This document shows positions 1 through 6,489 of a DNA stretch of 64,000 bases, one piece after another; the first letter of the stretch is position 1, and each line of letters begins with the position of its first letter. The translations under genes and the position numbers were made by a program. The notes beneath the pieces are model-generated. The model did not search any database. It saw only the letters and a list, made by a program, of their open reading frames with translations, and had not been told where the DNA came from. The stretch is taken from positions 248,001-312,000 of the forward strand of contig NZ_CP139873.1 in NCBI RefSeq assembly GCF_034422975.1. The letters run 5' to 3'. This stretch comes from Idiomarina sp. PL1-037. Lineage in GTDB: Bacteria; Pseudomonadota; Gammaproteobacteria; Enterobacterales; Alteromonadaceae.

Positions 1-384
1 GACAACAAACTGGAATCTCGACTTAACGGTGTGCTTATCGACCGTTTTGATGAAAACGAGAAGGCCGGTTATCCCACCTTGTGCAAGGGGCGTTTCTCGG
101 TTGATGATGAAATCTACAATGTGCTGGAAGAAACCACCAGCCTGAACACTTTAAGCTTGTTGCCGCAACTTTATAAAGAAGGCATTGCTTCGTTGAAAAT
201 TGAAGGACGGCAACGGAGTCCGGCTTATGTGGCGCAAATTACCCGGGTGTGGCGTCAGGCTATCGATACGGTCATGGCAGATCCCGACAACTTTGAAGTA
301 GTGGATAACTGGAACTCAGTTCTGTCATCACTCTCTGAGGGCAGTCAAACGACGCTCGGCGCGTACCACCGGAAATGGAAGTAA
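1..384 (+). CDS. ubiU: Ubiquinone biosynthesis protein UbiU, 3' end only
   Basis: The frame is open from the first base, so this is the C-terminal ~127 residues of a longer protein (the family is about 330 aa). It is a peptidase-U32-family protein; UbiU pairs with UbiV as a 4Fe-4S heterodimer needed for oxygen-independent hydroxylation in ubiquinone synthesis. The segment PTLCKGRF contains what I take to be the last of the Fe-S cysteines, followed by the U32-typical IASLKIEGRQRSPAYV stretch. ubiV starts 5 nt after its stop codon, as in other proteobacteria. The identification leans on this pairing. Confidence 0.88.
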   Translation, partial: DNKLESRLNGVLIDRFDENEKAGYPTLCKGRFSVDDEIYNVLEETTSLNTLSLLPQLYKEGIASLKIEGRQRSPAYVAQITRVWRQAIDTVMADPDNFEVVDNWNSVLSSLSEGSQTTLGAYHRKWK

Positions 385-389
385 CCAAC

Positions 390-1262
390 ATGAAGTTTTC
401 ATTAGGACCTATTCTGTATTTTTGGCCGAAACAGCAAGTTTTTGATTTTTACCAGCAAGCCGCGGAATCAGATGTTGACCATGTGTATCTGGGCGAAACC
501 GTTTGCAGTAAGCGTCGTGAGTTAAAGCTGGATGACTATCTGGCGATAGCGCAGATGCTAAGAGAAGCCGGGAAAAAAGTAACGCTGTCGACAATGACTC
601 TACTAGAGGCTCCGGCTGAACTAAGGGAGCTGGGTAAATATTGCGATAATGGCGAGTTTGATGTCGAAGCCAATGATGTCTGCGCTATTAACTTATTGCA
701 GGAGCAGGGGCTGAACTTCACCGCCGGGCCGGCCATTAATATTTATAATCACCAGAGCCTGCGCCGTCTCATTGATATGGGCATGACTCGCTGGGTGGTT
801 CCGTTTGAACTTTCCCGCGACTGGCTGCAGGACGTTTTACAGCACAACCTTATCGACACCGTGAGGGACTGCTTTGACGTGGAAGTTTTCTCCTTTGGTC
901 ATATACCTTTGGCCTGGTCTGGTCGCTGCTTTACTGCCCGCTCGGAGAACCGCCCGAAAGATCAGTGCGAGCTGTGTTGCATAAAGTACCCGGAAGGCCG
1001 TGAGGTGAAAAGCCAGGAAGGTCAGCAGGTGTTTGTGCTTAATGGTATTCAGACGCAATCGGGTACCCGTTATAACCTGATAAACCAGTTACCGGGTATG
1101 AATGGCCTGGTCGATATTGTGCGCATTAGTCCGCAACCTGAGGGAACTTTCGATTGGCTACAACGCTTTCGCAGTAATATCAATGGGGAACACCCCGTGA
1201 CCCTGACAAGCAAAGAGAACAATGGCTATTGGTTACAACTGGCGGGTTTAGCGACAGGCTAG
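390..1262 (+). CDS. ubiV: Ubiquinone biosynthesis protein UbiV (U32 family)
   Basis: Partner of UbiU in O2-independent ubiquinone synthesis. The 290-aa protein begins MKFSLGPILYFWPK and has an early cysteine (ETVCSK) plus a C-terminal cluster GRCFTAR...DQCELCC. This reproduces the four-cysteine pattern that binds the 4Fe-4S cluster in UbiV. I chose the ATG at 390 over the in-frame ATG at 375 because GGAAG at 378-382 is correctly spaced for 390 and because the resulting length matches the family (~292 aa). It is cotranscribed with ubiU. The anaerobic role fits the nitric oxide genes that follow. Confidence 0.92.
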   Translation: MKFSLGPILYFWPKQQVFDFYQQAAESDVDHVYLGETVCSKRRELKLDDYLAIAQMLREAGKKVTLSTMTLLEAPAELRELGKYCDNGEFDVEANDVCAINLLQEQGLNFTAGPAINIYNHQSLRRLIDMGMTRWVVPFELSRDWLQDVLQHNLIDTVRDCFDVEVFSFGHIPLAWSGRCFTARSENRPKDQCELCCIKYPEGREVKSQEGQQVFVLNGIQTQSGTRYNLINQLPGMNGLVDIVRISPQPEGTFDWLQRFRSNINGEHPVTLTSKENNGYWLQLAGLATG

Positions 1263-1322
1263 AATCTCTAAATAGGTATTAACTGACTTTTAGTGGTAGA
1301 GCGTCGATCTTCGTCAAAATAA

Positions 1323-1345
1323 AAGGTATATTAAAAATGTATCTT
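1323..1345. promoter_or_regulatory. NsrR-like operator upstream of nnrS
   Basis: Two 11-nt half sites, AAGGTATATTA and AAATGTATCTT, are separated by one base. The known enterobacterial NsrR site is AANATGCATTT-N-AAATGCATNTT. The right half matches 10 of 11 positions and the left half about 7 of 11 by eye. The site covers a TATATT that could be the -10 box and lies 22 nt before the proposed nnrS start, a position suited to repression relieved by NO. NsrR itself is not in the window. Confidence 0.62.
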
Positions 1346-1367
1346 TTATTAATAAGCGGTGACAGTG

Positions 1368-2570
1368 ATGCAAATCACAGACAGACAAAAAGAAGAGCAG
1401 TTAACTCCTATTCTGCGGCAGGCGTTTCGGCCACTGTTCCTTTTAGGGGCTGGGTTTAGCGCCATAGCGATGCTGCTGTGGGGGTTAGCACTTGGTGGAA
1501 AGCTCAGTTTGCCTGTATACGGCAACATTATGTTCTGGCACAGCCATGAAATGATATTTGGCTTTGTTATTGCCATAGTCCTGGGTTTTTTATTAACTGC
1601 GGTGCAGAACTGGACCGGACTTAGGGCACCACATGGCAAGACTCTGCTTATCCTGACCGTTTTATGGGCAGCCGCCAGGCTAATGTTGCTGTTGGGCGGT
1701 GAACTGCCCTGGTGGTTGGTTGCAGCCATGGATGTCAGTCTCTTACCTGTTGCCGCGTTGCTGTTCGGGCGTATGGTGTTAAAAGTAAATCAGACCCGGA
1801 ATTTATTCTTTGTGCCCATTTTGCTGTTGCTGACGGTGTGCAACTTGCTTATGCACTACGGCTTACACTTTGGTCACTATCATATTCAGGTGCTTGGTGC
1901 TTACAACGCAGTATTTCTGGTGACCTTGTTAATGGCTATTATTGGCGGACGAGTGCTGCCAATGTTTACTGCCAACGGTACTCAAACGCCCAAAGTAACG
2001 CCAATTGTCTGGCTTGATCGCATCGCCTTAGGCAGCTTGTGGCTTATCTTTGCTGTGCACTTTCTGAATCTGCACACGCTGTTACCTAACCAGATAATGG
2101 TCGTTTTATTTGGTGTTTCAGCGGTGGCTACCGGTGTAAGAGTTGCGCGCTGGAAAATCTGGATAACCTGGAGAGTACCGCTGCTTTGGTCATTGCATTT
2201 AGCTTACTGGTTTATTCCGGTTGGGCTGGCCTTATTTGCATTGCGTTACGCGGGCTTTGACCTGACTCAGAGTGTTGCGCTGCATGCCTTAACCGCCGGA
2301 GCTATGGGGAATATGATCCTCAGCATGATAGCGCGCGTTTCGCTAGGCCATAGTGGGCGTCCGTTGCAACCCAAACTGATAATGAACGGCGCATTTTTAC
2401 TGGTATTAATAGCCGCATTAACTCGGGTCTTCTTAATCTGGCTGGCTCCTGATTTAGCCAGCCAGTGGTTAATGTTTAGCGCTATAGCCTGGACAATGGC
2501 TTATGGTATTTATGTGGTGGTTTATTTTAAGGTTCTGACAACCCCCCGCGCCGACGGTAACCCAGGTTAA
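1368..2570 (+). CDS. nnrS: NnrS family membrane protein (nitric oxide stress)
   Basis: Polytopic inner-membrane protein of about 400 aa with roughly 12 hydrophobic segments. NnrS proteins protect cells, notably iron centres, from nitrosative stress; a haem/copper membrane role is known for the family. Family-like features are the N-terminal RQAFRPLFLLGAGFSAIAM, the FWHSHEMIFGF motif with paired histidines, GGRVLPMFTANG, and HALTAGAMGNMILSMIARVSLGHSGR near the C-terminus. The start is uncertain: GTG 1359, GTG 1365 and ATG 1368 are in frame, and no strong ribosome site decides. It overlaps the convergent DUF454 gene by 4 nt. An NsrR-like operator lies just upstream. Confidence 0.93.
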   Translation: MQITDRQKEEQLTPILRQAFRPLFLLGAGFSAIAMLLWGLALGGKLSLPVYGNIMFWHSHEMIFGFVIAIVLGFLLTAVQNWTGLRAPHGKTLLILTVLWAAARLMLLLGGELPWWLVAAMDVSLLPVAALLFGRMVLKVNQTRNLFFVPILLLLTVCNLLMHYGLHFGHYHIQVLGAYNAVFLVTLLMAIIGGRVLPMFTANGTQTPKVTPIVWLDRIALGSLWLIFAVHFLNLHTLLPNQIMVVLFGVSAVATGVRVARWKIWITWRVPLLWSLHLAYWFIPVGLALFALRYAGFDLTQSVALHALTAGAMGNMILSMIARVSLGHSGRPLQPKLIMNGAFLLVLIAALTRVFLIWLAPDLASQWLMFSAIAWTMAYGIYVVVYFKVLTTPRADGNPG

Positions 2571-2959
2571 GTCTCTTGCGGAGAGTGGTCGGGGCGCGTA
2601 GCCAGCCAGCACCCGACCACAACCAGAACAACCCCGACAATTGCTTTTAACCACACCGGAACCTGCGGAACAAATAACCATAGCACCAGGTACCCGGTTG
2701 CCATCATGACTAAGGCGATTATCTTAGAGCGGCGTTTAATGACCCGGTGTTCGCGCCAGGCTTTTATGTCCGGGCCGTATTTAGGGTGGTTAAGCAGCCA
2801 GGCTTCAAGCCGGGGCCAGCCTTTGCTAGCAGCCCACAATGCAGCAATGAGAAAAGGTACTGTGGGCATTACCGGCAGGGCAATGCCAATAAGTCCAAGC
2901 AATACAAAAAATAGCGCCAGAGCGCGCCACAATAACCGAATTAACAGCTCCCGCGTCAC
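2567..2959 (-). CDS. DUF454 (YbaN-like) inner-membrane protein
   Basis: A 130-aa protein with the DUF454 signature: an N-terminal hydrophobic helix (LALFFVLLGLIGIALPVMPTVPF), then ASKGWPRLEAWLLNHPKYGPDIKAWREHRVIKRRSK, then a hydrophobic pair. The split motif 'RLEAWLL-NHPKYGP' followed by basic residues is typical of YbaN. Molecular function is unknown. It follows norR with a 4-nt overlap (2956-2959), so it is probably translationally coupled and part of the norR transcript. That links it to NO control by context only. Confidence 0.85.
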   Translation of the reverse strand: MTRELLIRLLWRALALFFVLLGLIGIALPVMPTVPFLIAALWAASKGWPRLEAWLLNHPKYGPDIKAWREHRVIKRRSKIIALVMMATGYLVLWLFVPQVPVWLKAIVGVVLVVVGCWLATRPDHSPQET

Positions 2960-4500
2960 GACTTCATTCCTAATCGGCTGGCCATTTTGTGCAGGTTACT
3001 GGCATCCAGCTGCAGGTCTTTAGCGGCCTGACTCCAGCTGTTGTTATGACGGCTCAAAGCCGCTTCTATCATCTTACGCTGAGTATAATTTACCGCTTCT
3101 TTCATCGACACGTTAGCCGGAGGTAAGCTGGTTCCTGCGGAGTTTTTTCCAGAGTCGGTGGTGGCTGACAAAGGCAGTTGCACATCCAGATCCAGCATGT
3201 CGGGTTCAATGGTGGCAATATCGGTTTTTTCCACACCGTGGCTAAGCAGCTTAATAGCGGCCCGGCTTATAACATGTTCCAGTTCACGCACATTACCCGG
3301 CCACTGGTATTGCTGTATGGCAAGCTCAGCCTCCGGCGATAAGCGCAAAGCCCGCAACCCCAGACGAGCCCGGTTTAGCTCGAGAAAATGTCCGGCCAGA
3401 ATAGACACATCGTCACCGCGCTCACGTAATGGCGGAATTGGCAAAGGATAAACCGAAAGGCGGTGGTATAAATCGGCGCGGAAAGTTTCATTACTGACTT
3501 GCTGGCGCAGATTTCGGTTGGTGGCGGCTATAAGGCGAACATCTACTTTTCGGTATTTGTCAGAGCCTAAACGCTGAATTTCACCGTTTTGCAGTACTCG
3601 CAACAATTTAGCCTGTATGGATAGTGGCAGCTCGCCAACTTCATCCAGAAACAGCGTACCGCCGTGCGCCACTTCAAAGCGTCCTGAACGGTCGCTGGTT
3701 GCGCCGGAAAACGCCCCTTTTACGTGTCCAAAAAGCTCGCTTTCTGCAAGTGACTCGGGCAGAGCCGCGCAATTTACATAAATAAGGGGTTTGTCGCTGC
3801 GCTGTGAGAGCAAGTGCAGTTCACGGGCAAACAGCTCTTTACCGACACCGGTCTCGCCCAGCAGCAACACGGGTAAATCGGCACTGGCAACTACCCGCAG
3901 TTCTTTGAGCACACTTTCAATGGCGTTGCTGTGCCCGATAATTTCCGACTCGTTTCTTTCTGTGGTTCCGGATTTTGGCATAGTGCGCTGCTGGCCTTGT
4001 CGCAGAGCCCTGACGTTTTGCTCCAGCTGACCAATGCGAACGGCGGTCTCAACGAACAAGCTAAACTTTTGCAGTTCAATCATTGAGTTGTCGGTAAATG
4101 TGCCGGGTTGCAGTGCGTCTAAGGTCAGTACACCCCAGCACTTATTTTCCAGATACAAACTCATACCCATGCAGTCGTGAACGGGTAGCGCATTACCTGG
4201 CTGCTCAGCGAGCAGTCCGTCGTAGGGGTCTGGTAATGAAGAGTCGTGCTCAAACCGCACTGGGTTGCGAGAAGCCAGCAATGCCGCTAACCGGGGATGC
4301 TGTGCCACAACAAAGCGGCGGCCCAGAGCTTCGCGTACCAGCCCCTGAATAGCAACCGGTTGCAGCACTTCATTATCCAGCTTCAATAAAACCACTGCAC
4401 CGCAGTTGAAGTGGCTGCGCAAGGTGTTGACCAAATTTTGTAAACGGACCGCTGCAGGCTGCTCGGTAAGCAGGTCTGCTAATAGACTTTCTTGCAACAT
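2956..4500 (-). CDS. norR: NorR, NO-responsive sigma-54-dependent activator
   Basis: Enhancer-binding protein of about 514 aa with three domains: an N-terminal GAF domain (mononuclear iron NO sensor), a central AAA+ ATPase with Walker A GETGVGKE and the sigma-54 contact loop GAFSGA (GAFTGA in most members), and a C-terminal Fis-type helix-turn-helix (NNSWSQAAKDLQLDASNLHKMASRLG). The alignable residues PRLAAL...SLPDPYDGLL match E. coli NorR closely. An upstream in-frame extension to 4575 exists. I place the start at the ATG at 4500 because family N-termini begin there and because three NorR-type sites lie directly upstream. It is divergent from its likely target, the RIC gene. Confidence 0.93.
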   Translation of the reverse strand: MLQESLLADLLTEQPAAVRLQNLVNTLRSHFNCGAVVLLKLDNEVLQPVAIQGLVREALGRRFVVAQHPRLAALLASRNPVRFEHDSSLPDPYDGLLAEQPGNALPVHDCMGMSLYLENKCWGVLTLDALQPGTFTDNSMIELQKFSLFVETAVRIGQLEQNVRALRQGQQRTMPKSGTTERNESEIIGHSNAIESVLKELRVVASADLPVLLLGETGVGKELFARELHLLSQRSDKPLIYVNCAALPESLAESELFGHVKGAFSGATSDRSGRFEVAHGGTLFLDEVGELPLSIQAKLLRVLQNGEIQRLGSDKYRKVDVRLIAATNRNLRQQVSNETFRADLYHRLSVYPLPIPPLRERGDDVSILAGHFLELNRARLGLRALRLSPEAELAIQQYQWPGNVRELEHVISRAAIKLLSHGVEKTDIATIEPDMLDLDVQLPLSATTDSGKNSAGTSLPPANVSMKEAVNYTQRKMIEAALSRHNNSWSQAAKDLQLDASNLHKMASRLGMKS

Positions 4501-4555
4501 GGTTAAATTGACTGCCCAGGTTAAAAATACCCTTCTTGGTTGGGTTGATAGTACC
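4501..4555. promoter_or_regulatory. Three NorR-type enhancer sites
   Basis: Three copies of GGT-N7-ACY occur at 4501-4513 (GGT..ACT), 4519-4531 (GGT..ACC) and 4543-4555 (GGT..ACC). Their starts are spaced 18 and 24 nt apart. Known NorR targets carry three GT-N7-AC sites upstream of a sigma-54 promoter. Here the cluster lies 42-96 nt before the -24/-12 promoter of the RIC gene, a usual enhancer distance, and abuts the norR start codon, which would also allow autoregulation. The sites were read directly; their function is inferred. Confidence 0.75.
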
Positions 4556-4596
4556 GCGGCACCCCGGAGAGTCAATAATCCTAACGGGGTAGGAGC

Positions 4597-4612
4597 TGGC
4601 CTGTTTGTTGCA
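4597..4612 (+). promoter_or_regulatory. Sigma-54 (-24/-12) promoter of the RIC gene
   Basis: The 16-mer TGGCCTGTTTGTTGCA matches the sigma-54 consensus TGGCAC-N5-TTGCA. Exactly 10 nt separate the conserved GG (4598-4599) from GC (4610-4611). Transcription would start near 4623, leaving a ~36-nt leader before the ATG at 4659. With the three NorR sites upstream, this is a complete NorR/RpoN control region. Confidence 0.78.
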
Positions 4613-4658
4613 ATCCTTACTGGAGTAAGAAACTTTATTTAGCAAACAGGAGTGACCC

Positions 4659-5198
4659 ATGAGTACTTTCGATGACCGTTTACAGACTGCCGAGCAACAA
4701 TGGCAGGACGCTTCACCCAAGCATTTGATAGAGCATATTTATCTGCGTTTTCATCAGCGCCATCGCGAACAGCTTCCTGAGTTAAAGCAATTGGCCATGC
4801 GCGTTGAAGCCGTTCATGGTGATCACCCCGAAGCCCCGGTTGGTCTGACTGAACACCTGGATAATCTGATGCAGGAGCTGGAAAGCCACATGACAAAAGA
4901 AGAGCAAATTCTGTTTCCTTTGCTGTCACGTGGTGTTTATCCGGGCGGGCCAATTTCAGTAATGGAAAGCGAACACGTTCAGCATGAGGGGGAGCTTAAT
5001 AGAATTGATGAACTGACCAACAACTTAACGTTGCCGGAAGGCGCCTGTGGTACCTGGACAGCTCTTTATAAAGGCTTAAAAGAGCTGCAGGATGACTTGC
5101 ACGAGCATATTCACCTGGAAAACAACCTGCTTTTTGTCGAAAAGAAAGCATCGCCACCTGAGCACGGTAAAGACTTTTGTTGTGGTTCGTGTCAGTAA
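4659..5198 (+). CDS. RIC/YtfE-type di-iron (hemerythrin-like) protein
   Basis: 179-aa hemerythrin-fold protein closely resembling the C-terminal domain of YtfE/RIC, which repairs Fe-S clusters damaged by NO or peroxide. Aligned blocks are FHQRHREQLPEL, GLTEHLDNLMQELESHMTKEEQILFP, GPISVMESEH and HEHIHLENNLLF. The expected iron-ligand histidines and glutamates are all present. The YtfE N-terminal ScdA domain with its CCGG motif is missing; instead a cysteine tail FCCGSCQ closes the protein. AACAGGAG before the ATG is a good ribosome site. Expression is probably NorR/sigma-54 dependent. The last 7 nt overlap mltC tail to tail. Confidence 0.9.
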   Translation: MSTFDDRLQTAEQQWQDASPKHLIEHIYLRFHQRHREQLPELKQLAMRVEAVHGDHPEAPVGLTEHLDNLMQELESHMTKEEQILFPLLSRGVYPGGPISVMESEHVQHEGELNRIDELTNNLTLPEGACGTWTALYKGLKELQDDLHEHIHLENNLLFVEKKASPPEHGKDFCCGSCQ

Positions 5199-6382
5199 CC
5201 CTGCTTAAAGTACATCACTTTTTCTAAATATCGGCGGCTCTCCGACAACGGATGCTTAGACGTTAAGTCCCGGTAAACAATGCCGGGCTGACTTCGGTTT
5301 ATAATTTGAACTGCGTTGCTGCGGTTGGAGGAAAAGGTTTTCAGCACATTACCTGCGCCACCGTTGTACGCTGAAACAATTGCGTATTCGCGACTGCGCG
5401 GATGTTGCACACCTTTTAGGTACTGGGTGTTCAAAATGTGCAAATAGGCACTGCCAATATCAATGTTCTGAGCCGGATCGAACAATTGTTGAGACGTGGG
5501 CTGTCCGGGAATTTTACGAACACGCTCAAACACGTCACGTCCGGCGGTCGATGCCACTACCTGCATTAAGCCGTAAGCGTTAGCGTGGCTCACCGCATAA
5601 GGATTAAAGCTACTTTCGGTTTCAATAATGGCATAAATAAGCTCAGGCTCAAGGTTATAGCGTCGCGCTGCGGCTATAACGTAGTCGGCATACTGGTGTT
5701 TGCGCAACTCCTGGTGTTCGTCGACTAAAGCAATTTGAACCTCATACACCTGATTGTTTTTAGCGCGCCGGGTGCGCAGCTGGTTTTTCACCAAATACTC
5801 GGCAAAGCGATTCGCCCGCCATTCGTATTCGACGACCACATTGTCCTGGTCAACAACTTGCCCGCGCAAAAACGGTTTTCCCGTTTGCTCAGGCTCTTTA
5901 TCGGTAAAAATATCAACCGCGGTGAGGTCGGTTGGCGTTAACAACGTACGCACAATAGCGGCTTTGAGTTGTTCCCGGGTTTTGGCCGGATCATTGCTGT
6001 CATGCAATGTCGCAACTGTCAGCAGGCCCTGCTCAAAATCGACAACGGCTTTGGCATGAAAGTTATCGCTGTATTTAACGTACTTCTTCTCACTGGGAAC
6101 TGTGTTTTCCTCATCGCCCCAAATGGCTTCAGCAACGGCGCGCAAGTCGCGCAAGGCCTCGCGTAAATCCTCAATGTCGCTAATAAGCTGTTGCGGGTTG
6201 CTGCGATAGCTGTGCAAACGCTCACGCGCCATAGATTCCACCACAGCGGTTGGGTCGTTACCGCTAAGCACGCCGGAATTGACCACGCGTTTTACGTTAT
6301 CAGGTGTTATTTGGCATCCTGCCAAAATTAGCGTTGTGGCTATAGCCGCCAGCAGCGTGGTTAATTGAGTCTTTTTATTCAT
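5192..6382 (-). CDS. mltC: Membrane-bound lytic murein transglycosylase C
   Basis: Outer-membrane lipoprotein of ~396 aa that cleaves peptidoglycan glycan strands (GH23-type fold). The signal peptide MNKKTQLTTLLAAIATTLILAGC ends in a clear LAGC lipobox. The N-terminal half is the MltC-specific DUF3393-like region; the C-terminal half carries the SLT motif ELIYAIIETESSFNPYAVS with the catalytic glutamate, then NAYGLMQVV and AYNGGAGNV. I use the ATG at 6382 rather than the GTG at 6403 because it gives a normal lipoprotein signal and has AGG at suitable spacing. It is convergent with the RIC gene and divergent from the M14 peptidase. Confidence 0.93.
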   Translation of the reverse strand: MNKKTQLTTLLAAIATTLILAGCQITPDNVKRVVNSGVLSGNDPTAVVESMARERLHSYRSNPQQLISDIEDLREALRDLRAVAEAIWGDEENTVPSEKKYVKYSDNFHAKAVVDFEQGLLTVATLHDSNDPAKTREQLKAAIVRTLLTPTDLTAVDIFTDKEPEQTGKPFLRGQVVDQDNVVVEYEWRANRFAEYLVKNQLRTRRAKNNQVYEVQIALVDEHQELRKHQYADYVIAAARRYNLEPELIYAIIETESSFNPYAVSHANAYGLMQVVASTAGRDVFERVRKIPGQPTSQQLFDPAQNIDIGSAYLHILNTQYLKGVQHPRSREYAIVSAYNGGAGNVLKTFSSNRSNAVQIINRSQPGIVYRDLTSKHPLSESRRYLEKVMYFKQGY

Positions 6383-6489
6383 AGTGCCTAAATTGAGCTT
6401 CACTTCCCTTGTTCAAGCTTTTACATTAGAGAGGCATAAAAAGAAACCCTAAGCACAGTTAAAAAGTGCATAAAACAACAGGAATGAAG

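Noticed and set aside
4501..4575. 25-residue N-terminal extension of NorR
   Set aside because: It does not resemble NorR N-termini and would place three NorR-type sites inside the coding region.
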